Source: a bacterium (GTDB taxonomy: Bacteria; Vulcanimicrobiota; Vulcanimicrobiia; Vulcanimicrobiales; Vulcanimicrobiaceae). Taken from it: a stretch of 38,377 nucleotides of DNA. Position 1 is the stretch's first letter, and the number at the start of each line of letters is the position of its first letter. Shown in pieces: positions 1-7,417 of this stretch. The position numbers and the translations under genes were made by a program. The notes under the pieces were generated by a model, which saw nothing but the letters and a program-made list of their open reading frames with translations, ran no database searches and was not told the origin of the DNA. The DNA is taken from NCBI GenBank assembly GCA_021778415.1, contig JAJYCL010000010.1, forward strand, positions 1 through 38,377, written 5' to 3'.

Positions 1-151
1 AAGCACGCAGCCCCCCGTCATGCTGAGGAGCGAGCGCAGCGAGCGTCTCGAAGCACGCAGCCCCCCGTCATGCTGAGGAGCGAGCGCAGCGAGCGTCTCG
101 AAGCACGCAGCCCCCGTCATGCTGAGGAGCGATGCGCAGCATCGCGTCTCG
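1..151. repeat. 50-base direct tandem repeat
   Basis: Positions 1-50 and 51-100 are identical. Positions 101-151 form a third copy with one C fewer in the C-run and a different inner stem: GCGATGC, loop GCA, GCATCGC at 129-145. The unit is one palindromic arm plus a short C-rich joint. The array is cut by the window start, so the copy number is a minimum. Confidence 0.9.
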
Positions 152-430
152 AAGCACGAGGAAGCAAGCGCCCTTCGAGACGCACGCTTCGCGTGCTCCT
201 CAGGGTGACAAGATGCCGTCTGTCATGCTGAGGAGCGATGCGCAGCATCGCGTCTCGAAGCATCATCCCAACGGAGCACGCGGTGCGTGCAACATTCGGC
301 CCGCGGCCCTTCGAGACGCGCCCTTTGGGCGCTCCTCAGGGTGACGGGGGCCCTTCGAGACGCACGCTTCGCGTGCTCCTCAGGGTGACGGTGGCCCTTC
401 GGGCGCTCCTCAGGGTGACAGCGAGACGGG
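1..430. repeat. Palindromic repeat cluster 1
   Basis: This stretch has no convincing gene. It holds about eight copies of a roughly 40-base palindromic arm in both orientations. Each arm reads TGAGGAGCG, a variable short stem-loop, then CGTCTCGAAG, or the reverse complement. Arms flanked by TGCT/AGCA lie near 1-150 and 221-265. Arms flanked by CCCT/AGGG lie near 170-209, 308-344 and 354-389, with a truncated one near 394-420. Short open frames here, rich in Arg, Ser and Ala, come from the repeat and are not genes. The window begins inside the cluster, so its true left edge is unknown. Confidence 0.9.
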
Positions 431-444
431 GGCAACTCCGGTGC

Positions 445-473
445 TTGCTTCTCCATGCGGGGCGGGGTATAAT
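445..473 (+). promoter_or_regulatory. Sigma-70-type promoter for rpsB
   Basis: A -35-like TTGCTT at 445-450 is followed by exactly 17 bases and a perfect TATAAT at 468-473. Transcription would start near 480 and give an rpsB leader of about 100 bases. It lies just downstream of repeat cluster 1 and is the best promoter in the window. It probably drives rpsB and, by read-through, the long gene chain downstream. Confidence 0.8.
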
Positions 474-492
474 CCGTGGGTTGTCACTATCT

Positions 493-558
493 CGCCTGGC
501 ATGAGGCCGGGCGTCGATGATTCCACCGGGCGGTCCCCTAGCCATGATGGCGCTGGGG
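493..558 (+). promoter_or_regulatory. Structured rpsB mRNA leader
   Basis: Two hairpins can be drawn by hand between the predicted transcript start and the ribosome-binding site. The first pairs CGCCTGGC (493-500) with GCCGGGCG (506-513), eight pairs including one G-U. The second is a longer imperfect stem from CCCC (535-538) to GGGG (555-558), with AGCCA pairing to TGGC.CT inside. In several bacteria the rpsB leader is the target of feedback by protein S2, so a similar role is plausible here. No match to a named leader family is claimed. Confidence 0.45.
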
Positions 559-582
559 CCGGGAGTCAGAAAGGATCCCCTT

Positions 583-1347
583 ATGTCGACTGTTTCTTCC
601 GTGCGCGAGTTGCTCGAGGCCGGAGTCCACTTCGGGCATCAGACCCGTCGTTGGAACCCGAAGATGAAGCCGTTTATTTTCCAAGAGCGGAACGGCATCT
701 ACATCATCGATCTCGCGCTGACGCTGCAGCGCCTGCGCTACACCTACGATGTCGTCAAACAAATGTCGCGCGAACGCCGCGTCATTCTGTTCGTCGGCAC
801 CAAGAAGCAAGCGCAAGAAGTTATTCGCGATGAAGCCGATCGCTGTGGCTCGTTCTATATCAACGAACGCTGGCTCGGCGGCACGCTCACGAATTTCCAG
901 ACGATCCAAAAGCGCATCCAGCGCCTGCGCGATCTTGAAAATATGCGCACGCAGGGCGATTTCGAGCGCCTTCCCAAAAAAGAAGTTGCCGGCCTGACCG
1001 ACGAGCTCAATAAGCTTGAGCGCTTCCTCGGCGGCATCAAGGATATGCATCGTCTCCCGGATGCGATCTTCATCGTCGATCCGAAAAAAGAACGCATCGC
1101 GGTCTTGGAAGCCAAGAAGCTCAACATTCCGATCATCGCCGTCATCGATACCAATTGCGATCCGGATGAAATCGATTATCCGATTCCCGGTAACGACGAT
1201 GCCATTCGTGCCGTCAAGCTCATGGTCTCGAAGGTTGCCGATGCGATCATCGAAGGCCGCACGGAAGCCGAATCGGCCTACGACGAAGCTGCCTACGGTG
1301 CCGATGACGCGGCCGTCGCCGAGGAACTCGAACCCACAGCCGTCTAA
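583..1347 (+). CDS. rpsB: 30S ribosomal protein S2
   Basis: Small-subunit ribosomal protein S2, 254 residues, a normal length. Signatures visible are [20 protein letters not shown] at residues 14-33, [10 protein letters not shown] at 96-105 and [13 protein letters not shown] near 185-197. The ATG at 583 is chosen over an in-frame one at 517 because AGAAAGGA (568-575) sits seven bases ahead of it and the protein then begins exactly like other S2 proteins. The acidic, Ala-rich tail (after about residue 230) is typical. It is first in a chain with tsf, pyrH and frr, an order common in bacteria, and is preceded by a strong promoter and a structured leader. Confidence 0.97.
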   Translation: MSTVSSVRELLEAGVHFGHQTRRWNPKMKPFIFQERNGIYIIDLALTLQRLRYTYDVVKQMSRERRVILFVGTKKQAQEVIRDEADRCGSFYINERWLGGTLTNFQTIQKRIQRLRDLENMRTQGDFERLPKKEVAGLTDELNKLERFLGGIKDMHRLPDAIFIVDPKKERIAVLEAKKLNIPIIAVIDTNCDPDEIDYPIPGNDDAIRAVKLMVSKVADAIIEGRTEAESAYDEAAYGADDAAVAEELEPTAV

Positions 1348-1376
1348 CAGAACGGCACAGATCTCACCCCACGCGA

Positions 1377-1404
1377 AGAGAGGCACCAAACGGCCTCTCT
1401 TTCT
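1377..1404 (+). terminator. Terminator-like hairpin between rpsB and tsf
   Basis: AGAGAGGC (1377-1384) and GCCTCTCT (1393-1400) form a perfect eight-base stem with an eight-base loop, followed by TTCT. It is the only clean terminator-like element inside the chain. The T-tract is short and contains a C, so partial termination (attenuation) is more likely than a full stop. That would make more S2 than EF-Ts and downstream products. Confidence 0.6.
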
Positions 1405-1437
1405 GCAAGCATGCAAACCGACCACCTGGAGAGAACC

Positions 1438-2049
1438 GTGAGCACTGCGATGAGCTACCAACCGAAAGCCGATGAAATTAAGGCCCTGCGCGAAGCGACG
1501 CAGGCGCCGATGATGGACTGCCGCAAGGCCCTGGTCGAAGCCGAGGGCGATATTGAGCGCGCGAAGACGCTGCTCATCGAGCGCGGCGCCGCCCAAGCCC
1601 AGAAGAAAGCCGAGCGCGCTGCCAATGAAGGCACCGTCGCCAGCTATATCCACGCCGGCGGAAAGATCGGCGTCCTCGTTGAGGTCAATTCCGAGACGGA
1701 TTTCGTTGCCCGCAATCCGCGCTTCGGCGAATTGGCCCGCGATATCGCGATGCACGTGGCGGCAATGTCGCCGATGTATTTGGATCGCGAGTCGGTTCCC
1801 GCCGAACTTGTGGCGGCAGCCCGTGACGAATTCCGCGCCAACGTTCCAGCCGGCAAACCGCCTGAAGTCATCGAGAAGATTGTCGAAGGAAAACTCAATA
1901 AATGGTACGAGGAGAAGTGTCTTCTCGATCAGCCGTTCGTCAAAGATGATTCGTTGACGGTCGGCGACTTAGTGAGTGCCGCGGTGGGCTCGCTCGGCGA
2001 GAACATTCGGGTGCGTCGCTTCGCGAAATTCGCGCTCGGAGAAGGCTAA
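1438..2049 (+). CDS. tsf: Elongation factor Ts (short form)
   Basis: EF-Ts exchanges GDP for GTP on EF-Tu. The N-terminal UBA-like part carries MMDCRKAL at residues 25-32, and the core motif ETDFVARN lies at 86-93. With 203 residues it is a short EF-Ts, like those of Thermus and cyanobacteria, lacking much of the second half of the E. coli protein. The GTG at 1438 is preferred because GGAGAG (1428-1433) lies four bases upstream; the alternative ATG at 1450 would fit the family N-terminus slightly better but has no close ribosome-binding site. It lies downstream of rpsB and an attenuator-like hairpin, four bases before pyrH. Confidence 0.95.
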   Translation: MSTAMSYQPKADEIKALREATQAPMMDCRKALVEAEGDIERAKTLLIERGAAQAQKKAERAANEGTVASYIHAGGKIGVLVEVNSETDFVARNPRFGELARDIAMHVAAMSPMYLDRESVPAELVAAARDEFRANVPAGKPPEVIEKIVEGKLNKWYEEKCLLDQPFVKDDSLTVGDLVSAAVGSLGENIRVRRFAKFALGEG

Positions 2050-2056
2050 GCACTTG
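2038..2056 (+). promoter_or_regulatory. Ribosome-binding site deciding the TTG start of pyrH
   Basis: GGAGAAGG at 2038-2045 overlaps the last codons of tsf and precedes TTG 2054 by eight bases. No ATG or GTG is available at a suitable position, so the start is very likely TTG, which also suggests tempered translation of pyrH. Confidence 0.75.
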
Positions 2057-2809
2057 GCGGCATCTGCCCCCAAGTACTCGCGAATACTCCTCAAAATCTC
2101 CGGAGAAGCGTTTTCGGGGACTGAGACCGGCGTCGACGTCGGCACGACCCAGGCGATGGCCGAGCAAATCGCCGAAGTGCACGGCGATGGCGTTTCGATC
2201 GCCGTCGTTGTCGGCGGCGGCAATATTTGGCGCGGCAAGGTGCATGAAGAAGCTGGCATGGATCGCGCCACCGCCGATTACATGGGCATGCTGGCCACCG
2301 TGATCAATGCCCTTGCCTTGCAAGATGCGCTTGAGCGCATGGGCGTCGCATCGCGCGTGCAAACTGCCATTGCGATGCATCAAATTGCCGAGCCGTATAT
2401 TCGTCGCCGAGCGATTCGCCATCTCGAAAAGGGACGCGTCGTGATCTTTGCGGCGGGTACGGGAAACCCGTATTTTACCACCGATACGACCGCGGCATTG
2501 CGCGCAGTCGAGGTCGGTGCCCAAGCGATTCTTAAAGCCACCAAGGTCGATGGTATCTATACCGCCGATCCCAAGAAAGATCCGACTGCAACGCGGTTTC
2601 ATCAACTTCCCTACATGGAAGTCTTGCAGCGCGGCTTGGAAGTCATGGATTCAACGGCGATGGCCTTGTGTATGGATAATAGTATGCCGGTGGTTGTGTT
2701 CTCGATGAATACGCCGGGGAATATTCGGCGCGTTGTGTGGGGCGAGACCATTGGCACCTACGTTGGAAAAGATTGCGTCTTAGAAGGGGTTGTCGGAGGA
2801 GCATCATGA
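2054..2809 (+). CDS. pyrH: UMP kinase
   Basis: Hexameric bacterial UMP kinase of the amino-acid-kinase fold, making UDP from UMP and ATP in pyrimidine nucleotide synthesis. The protein has 251 residues. Visible are the phosphate-binding LLKISGEAF near residues 12-20, GGGNIWRG at 54-61 and the C-terminal [16 protein letters not shown] segment. The start is taken as TTG 2054, because GGAGAAGG (2038-2045) lies eight bases upstream and translation there gives a family-length N-terminus; the only in-frame ATG is at 1976, deep inside tsf. The stop overlaps the frr start (ATGA at 2806-2809), implying translational coupling. Confidence 0.95.
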   Translation: MAASAPKYSRILLKISGEAFSGTETGVDVGTTQAMAEQIAEVHGDGVSIAVVVGGGNIWRGKVHEEAGMDRATADYMGMLATVINALALQDALERMGVASRVQTAIAMHQIAEPYIRRRAIRHLEKGRVVIFAAGTGNPYFTTDTTAALRAVEVGAQAILKATKVDGIYTADPKKDPTATRFHQLPYMEVLQRGLEVMDSTAMALCMDNSMPVVVFSMNTPGNIRRVVWGETIGTYVGKDCVLEGVVGGAS

Positions 2810-3363
2810 CTGATTCTGTGTTAAAAGACATCGAAAGCAAAATGGGTAAATGCGTCGAGGCGACGCGTTCTGATTTTGCATCCATTCGCACCGGCCGGGC
2901 GACGCCTGCGCTCCTTGATCGATTGCACGTCGAAGCGTATGGCCAGGCGGTTCCACTCAAACAAGTTGCAACGGTCACCACGCCGGATTCGCGTTCATTG
3001 CAGATCAATGCATTTGATAAAAGTGTCTTGGGTGAGATTCGCAAAGCGATTGAAAAAAGCGATCTCGGTCTTACGCCCAATATCGACGGGACGACCATTC
3101 GCTTGATGATTCCACCGCTTAACGAAGAGCGGCGTAAGGATCTTGTGAAAGTCGTTCGCAAGAAGGCTGAAGACGGCAAGATTGCGGTGCGTAATGTTCG
3201 CCATAAGGCGCTTGATGATTTCAAGACGAAGCTCAAGAATCACGAAGTGACCGAAGACGAGAACAAACGCTTCGGAGAGCACTTGCAAAAACTCACCGAT
3301 AAGTACACGAAAGAGATCGACGTACTTGCCGTGGGTAAAGAAAAAGAAATTATGGAGGTCTAG
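2806..3363 (+). CDS. frr: Ribosome recycling factor
   Basis: RRF splits post-termination ribosomes together with EF-G. The 185-residue product has the family length and motifs: an N-terminal helix with [18 protein letters not shown], the central [19 protein letters not shown], and [19 protein letters not shown]. The ATG overlaps the pyrH stop by four bases, with GGAGGA at 2795-2800 as ribosome-binding site. pyrH-frr linkage is widespread. At its 3' end, GGAGG (3354-3358) and CCTCC (3366-3370) could form a small hairpin spanning the TAG stop. Confidence 0.97.
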   Translation: MTDSVLKDIESKMGKCVEATRSDFASIRTGRATPALLDRLHVEAYGQAVPLKQVATVTTPDSRSLQINAFDKSVLGEIRKAIEKSDLGLTPNIDGTTIRLMIPPLNEERRKDLVKVVRKKAEDGKIAVRNVRHKALDDFKTKLKNHEVTEDENKRFGEHLQKLTDKYTKEIDVLAVGKEKEIMEV

Positions 3364-3374
3364 GGCCTCCCGAC

Positions 3375-3587
3375 ATGCTTTCGGATTTGGGCGATTTGAT
3401 CATGATGGATGCCACGCTAGCGCGACGTGCACTTGGCGACCGGGCATTGCAACTGAGTGTGCTACGCCCATTCGGGACATGGCTCGGCCAAGGCGCTCTG
3501 CGCGTGCTGCGGATTCGCCCCAATAATGATGGCTCGCTTGAACTCATTACCGGCTACGAACGTTACGTTCGCGAGCAAGCACTATGA
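3375..3587 (+). CDS. Small conserved-context protein of unknown function
   Basis: A 70-residue protein that I do not recognise. It begins 11 bases after frr, and its TGA overlaps the uppS ATG (ATGA at 3584-3587), the same coupling used by its neighbours, so it is very probably translated. The N-terminal 12 residues are acidic-hydrophobic, followed by a basic helix-like stretch (ATLARRALGDRALQ) and a C-terminal part, RVLRIRPNNDGSLELITGYE, that looks like a beta-hairpin. There is no signal peptide, membrane segment or metal motif. An internal ATG at 3405 is a possible alternative start. The GGAGG at 3354-3358 could be masked by CCTCC at 3366-3370. A role linked to ribosome recycling or undecaprenyl synthesis is only suggested by position. 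Confidence 0.7.
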   Translation: MLSDLGDLIMMDATLARRALGDRALQLSVLRPFGTWLGQGALRVLRIRPNNDGSLELITGYERYVREQAL

Positions 3588-4324
3588 GTATTCCCCATGC
3601 AACGAGCCGCAAGGCTTCTCGATCGACCGTTGTTCCTCGCCACGTCGCCATCATTATGGACGGCAATCGTCGCTGGGCGCGCGCCCGCGGCTTACCCGCC
3701 ATCGAAGGGCACCGTCGCGGCATTGTCGCCTTGCGAGAAGCGTCGCGAGCGGCCAGCGACGCCGGCGTAAGTATTCTGACCGTCTATGGATTTTCGACCG
3801 AAAATTGGCGTCGAGAGGCGAGTGAAGTATCGCTCCTCTTTGAATTATGCGTCTTTTTTGCGCGCACCGAACTCTTGGAATTGCGCAAAAATAATGTGCG
3901 TGTGCGAGTGATCGGCGATTGGCAGACGCTCCCCGATTCGGCGCGGCGAGCCTTGGAAGAACTCCAAGAAAATACCGCGGATTGCACGGGCCTGTTGCTG
4001 CAATTGGCGGTGAATTATTCCTCGCGCCAAGAACTTGATCGCGCCGTACGCTCGATTGCTATCGATGTCGCTAGCGGCGCCCTTGCAGCGGAAAATGTCA
4101 GCGAAGAAACGCTTCGCGATCGTTTGTATACGGCAGGCATGCCCGATCCGGAATTATTGATTCGTCCGGGCGGTGAACATCGGCTTTCGAATTTTATGCT
4201 CTATCAAGCGGCATACTCGGAACTCGTGCTCACGGAAACGTTGTGGCCTGATTTTGGACGCGATGCGTTTAACCGCGCCTTGCACGATTATTCGCAGCGC
4301 GAACGGCGTTTCGGAGGCGCGTGA
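3584..4324 (+). CDS. uppS: Isoprenyl (undecaprenyl) diphosphate synthase
   Basis: Cis-prenyltransferase that extends farnesyl diphosphate with isopentenyl units to the C55 carrier of peptidoglycan and O-antigen synthesis. The length is 246 residues. HVAIIMDGNRRWA at 20-32 holds the catalytic Asp26, YGFSTENWRR lies at 68-77, and the diphosphate-binding Arg194 and Arg200 are in LLIRPGGEHRLSNF. The usual motif is RTSGE; here it is RPGGE, an unusual variant. The C-terminal LTETLWPDF is typical. It overlaps the upstream small gene by four bases and the downstream cdsA by four bases (GTGA at 4321-4324). Confidence 0.95.
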   Translation: MSIPHATSRKASRSTVVPRHVAIIMDGNRRWARARGLPAIEGHRRGIVALREASRAASDAGVSILTVYGFSTENWRREASEVSLLFELCVFFARTELLELRKNNVRVRVIGDWQTLPDSARRALEELQENTADCTGLLLQLAVNYSSRQELDRAVRSIAIDVASGALAAENVSEETLRDRLYTAGMPDPELLIRPGGEHRLSNFMLYQAAYSELVLTETLWPDFGRDAFNRALHDYSQRERRFGGA

Positions 4325-5124
4325 GCGCACAGCGACTTCTCGTCGGTTTTCTGCTTGCGGCCGTATGTCTTGGTGCCATAACCGTTCCATGGCTTTTCCA
4401 CCTCATGTTGTTGGTTATCGGATTAGCGAGCCTTTATGAACTCAATCGCCTGTGCGAAATCAAAGGAACGCCGCTCGAATATCCGGTTGCCGTCGTCGCC
4501 GTCGCCGCATACATCGTTCTTGCGTCGCTCGATTTATTGCATAAGTGGGAAGGCGTCTTGCTCGCGGCAACAACATTGACCGCTTTCGTCATCGGCATGT
4601 ACGGCGAGCAGCAAGGCTATTTTGCGCGTACCGCCTACACGGTCTTGGCAACACTCTACATCGGCAAACTCCTCACCTATTTTGTCTTCATTCGTTCCAT
4701 ACCGGAAACGGGATTGGTGTGGACATTTTTTGCCGGAGTCGTCATCAGTCTCACCGATATCAGTGGTATGCTCGTCGGTACGATGATTGGACGCCACCAA
4801 CTGACGCGCATCTCGCCGAAGAAGACCGTCGAAGGATCTCTTGGCGCACTTCTCATCGTCACGGGCCTCGGAGCGCTCGCATCGATGTGGCCTGCGATGC
4901 ATTTGATGTGGTGGCAAGGTGCGGTCATGGCGGCGACAACGTGCGTTGCCGCACAAGCCGGCGACCTCACCGAATCGGCGCTCAAGCGTGATGCCGGCGT
5001 CAAAGACACGGGCGACGCAATATCCGGTCACGGCGGTGTTCTGGATCGCTTCGATTCGTATCTTTTTGGCGGCACCGCATTCTTTGCAATGTTGCACGTC
5101 GTTGGAGCCGTGGCGATTCGATGA
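4321..5124 (+). CDS. cdsA: Phosphatidate cytidylyltransferase
   Basis: Integral membrane enzyme making CDP-diacylglycerol from phosphatidate and CTP, the branch point of phospholipid synthesis. The protein has 267 residues and about seven hydrophobic segments. The family signature is clear near the C-terminus: SALKRDAGVKD followed by HGGVLDR, plus RISPKKTVEGSLG in the middle. Where the classical signature has Pro or Gly before xHGG, this protein has Ser (DAISGHGG). The start is GTG 4321, overlapping the uppS stop; the stop overlaps the dxr start (ATGA at 5121-5124). The uppS-cdsA-dxr-rseP order is widely conserved. Confidence 0.95.
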   Translation: MSAQRLLVGFLLAAVCLGAITVPWLFHLMLLVIGLASLYELNRLCEIKGTPLEYPVAVVAVAAYIVLASLDLLHKWEGVLLAATTLTAFVIGMYGEQQGYFARTAYTVLATLYIGKLLTYFVFIRSIPETGLVWTFFAGVVISLTDISGMLVGTMIGRHQLTRISPKKTVEGSLGALLIVTGLGALASMWPAMHLMWWQGAVMAATTCVAAQAGDLTESALKRDAGVKDTGDAISGHGGVLDRFDSYLFGGTAFFAMLHVVGAVAIR

Positions 5125-6263
5125 AGCGCGTTGCCATTCTCGGGTCGACCGGATCGATCGGTACTCAGGCCCTCGAAGTCATCGCCGCGCATCCCGAACG
5201 CTTTTGCGTCGCGGGCTTGGCTGCAGGCCGAAACGTCGCATTGCTTGCTGAGCAGGCGGCTCGTTTTTCGCCCGATCTTGCCACATCGGCGGCGGACGGT
5301 CCCGATGCGTTGCGGCGTGTCGCCCTGCAAACGCGGGCCGATATCGTGCTGGCTGCGACGGATGGCTTCGTCGCTTTCGATGCGGTGCATGGTGCGCTCG
5401 AACGCGGCATCGATGTCGCACTCGCGAACAAAGAGTTGGTTGTGGCCGCCGGGGAGCTGCTCCTCGCCGTCGCTCATCGAAGCGGTGCTCGCGTGCTGCC
5501 CGTGGATTCCGAACACAGCGCGATTTTCCAGTGCCTTATCGGTGAGGATCCGGCGAGCGTGAGCAGCATCATCCTTACGGCGTCCGGCGGTCCATTCCGC
5601 GATACGCCCCCCGAGCAGATTGCGAACGCGACGCTTGCCCAGGCCTTGGCGCATCCGACCTGGCGCATGGGCACAAAAAACACCATCGATTCGGCGACGA
5701 TGATGAATAAGGGGCTCGAAGTCATCGAGGCAAGCCGACTCTTTGCCCTCCCACCGGAGAAGATCGAGGTGGTCATTCACCGCCAATCGATCGCCCACGG
5801 CTTCGTCGTGTTCTCCGACGGCAGCGTCAAGGGGCAGCTCTGCGCCCCAGATATGCGTGTACCCATAGGGCTCGCCCTCGCCTATCCGGATCGCCTGGCG
5901 ACGCTCCAGGGGGCCATCGACGCCATGGCTTTGCTCGGAGCTGAACCGCTGGCCCATGAGCTTCGTTATGATTTCGAGCGCCCTAGCCGCGAACGCTTTG
6001 CCTGCCTCTGGCTGGCCTATGAAGCGCTCAAACGTGGGGGAACCGCTCCGGCCGTGCTCTCTGCGACCAACGAACTCGCCGTGGAGGCGTTTGTCGCCGG
6101 AAAGATTCGGTTCGGGAGTATTCCGGATCTTGTCGCTTTGGCGCTCGACGCAGTTGAGCCCGGTGAGGTAACCTGGAAAGGCATCATCGCCGCCGATGCC
6201 GCTGCTCGAGCGGTGACGCGGAATCATCTCGCGAGCGCAACTCTCGCGTCGGCACAACGGTAG
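5121..6263 (+). CDS. dxr: 1-deoxy-D-xylulose 5-phosphate reductoisomerase
   Basis: NADPH-dependent enzyme converting DXP to 2-C-methyl-D-erythritol 4-phosphate, the committed step of the non-mevalonate isoprenoid pathway. The length is 380 residues. Visible are the N-terminal nucleotide-binding ILGSTGSIGTQAL (residues 6-18), ANKELVVAAGE, the metal-binding VDSEHSAIFQ, the flexible-loop region HPTWRMG and DSATMMNKGLEVIEA. Its product feeds the same isoprenoid supply as ispG further along the chain and uppS upstream. It starts inside the cdsA stop; its own TAG doubles as part of the GGAG ribosome-binding site of rseP. Confidence 0.97.
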   Translation: MKRVAILGSTGSIGTQALEVIAAHPERFCVAGLAAGRNVALLAEQAARFSPDLATSAADGPDALRRVALQTRADIVLAATDGFVAFDAVHGALERGIDVALANKELVVAAGELLLAVAHRSGARVLPVDSEHSAIFQCLIGEDPASVSSIILTASGGPFRDTPPEQIANATLAQALAHPTWRMGTKNTIDSATMMNKGLEVIEASRLFALPPEKIEVVIHRQSIAHGFVVFSDGSVKGQLCAPDMRVPIGLALAYPDRLATLQGAIDAMALLGAEPLAHELRYDFERPSRERFACLWLAYEALKRGGTAPAVLSATNELAVEAFVAGKIRFGSIPDLVALALDAVEPGEVTWKGIIAADAAARAVTRNHLASATLASAQR

Positions 6264-6271
6264 GAGCATAC

Positions 6272-7411
6272 GTGATACTCGCATTAGTCAGCCTCGCAAT
6301 GATCGGGAAAGTCGTCACTTTTCTGATCGTCCTCTCGGTTCTCGTCGTGCTTCACGAGCTTGGGCACTTTATCGTCGCTCGCCGTGCCGGGGTTCACGTC
6401 GATGAATTTGCCGTCGGCATGGGGCCGATGATTTATGGCCATCGTGATGCGAAAACGGGGACGCTCTGGTCCATCCGGGCGCTTCCTATCGGTGGGTATT
6501 GTGCGATGCGCGGTGAGGACGGCAAATCAAGCGAAGCCGAACAGCAGCGCGAGTTTCGCAGCACCGTCGATACTCCGCAGGCGGCGACTGATAATTTTCA
6601 AGCGAAGACACCGTGGCAACGCTTGGCCATCGTCGTGGCGGGGCCGATTGCGAACTTCATTCTCGCCTATGTGATCGTGCTCGTCTCGGCGCTGACTTTC
6701 GGCGTGCAATCACTTTCGACACAGCCCGTCGTCGGGCAGATCGTTCAAAGCTCTCCCGCGGATTTGGCCGGCCTACGACCGGGTGATCGGATTGTGCGTA
6801 TCGGCAGCGTTGCCATAACCAGCGGAGCGCAACTCGTGACCATGATTCACGGATCGCTTAACAAACCACTCGATGTGATTTTCGAGCGCAATGGCAGCCT
6901 CACGGAGCGAAAGATTACACCGCAGGCTTGTCCGCCGAGTCAACCGGCCGGAACGGGCTGCATCGGGTTTGCGCCGGTGCCGCAATATGTTCGCGTCGGT
7001 ATGGCCGATGCGTTCTCGGCTGCGAACGCGCAATACGCAATGATCGCGCAAAACACCGTCGGTAGCATTACGATGCTCATCACGCATTTTACAAAATATG
7101 CGCCGCAAGTCTCAGGCGTTGTCGGCATGGGGCAAGCCGCTGCAACCATTCAGGATTTTGGCTGGGGGCCGTACCTCGGCTTAGCTGCTACGATCTCGTT
7201 CGCTCTCGGCCTGTTTAATTTGCTTCCGCTTCCCGCACTCGACGGCGGACGCGGCGTCTTTATTATCGCAGAGTTGCTTCGCGGTAAGCCGGTCGATCCC
7301 GAAAAAGAAGCGTACGTTCATATCGCCGGATTCGCGCTTCTCATGGGTCTTATGGTCGTTATCGCCGCGCACGATATTGCGCGCATCGCCTCGGGTCAAG
7401 GAGTGTTCTAA
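6272..7411 (+). CDS. rseP: Site-2 metalloprotease RseP
   Basis: Intramembrane zinc protease of the S2P family (M50), which cuts transmembrane anti-sigma factors or signal-peptide remnants. The 379-residue protein carries HELGH at 28-32 inside the first membrane helix, one PDZ domain at about 152-217 (VGQIVQSSPADLAGLRPGDR), and the third zinc-site motif NLLPLPALDGG at 316-326. E. coli RseP has two PDZ domains; a single one is common elsewhere. The start is GTG 6272, with GGAG at 6263-6266 five bases upstream. It sits between dxr and ispG, a common arrangement. Confidence 0.95.
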   Translation: MILALVSLAMIGKVVTFLIVLSVLVVLHELGHFIVARRAGVHVDEFAVGMGPMIYGHRDAKTGTLWSIRALPIGGYCAMRGEDGKSSEAEQQREFRSTVDTPQAATDNFQAKTPWQRLAIVVAGPIANFILAYVIVLVSALTFGVQSLSTQPVVGQIVQSSPADLAGLRPGDRIVRIGSVAITSGAQLVTMIHGSLNKPLDVIFERNGSLTERKITPQACPPSQPAGTGCIGFAPVPQYVRVGMADAFSAANAQYAMIAQNTVGSITMLITHFTKYAPQVSGVVGMGQAAATIQDFGWGPYLGLAATISFALGLFNLLPLPALDGGRGVFIIAELLRGKPVDPEKEAYVHIAGFALLMGLMVVIAAHDIARIASGQGVF

Positions 7412-7417
7412 GCTCGC

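Noticed and set aside
538-1755. Long minus-strand open frame of 405 codons opposite rpsB and tsf
   Set aside because: It mirrors two certain genes, has no recognisable protein signature and arises from GC-rich codon usage.
5028-6284. Minus-strand open frame of 418 codons opposite dxr
   Set aside because: Covers the certain dxr gene in full, shows no domain or start signal, and reads as a shadow frame.
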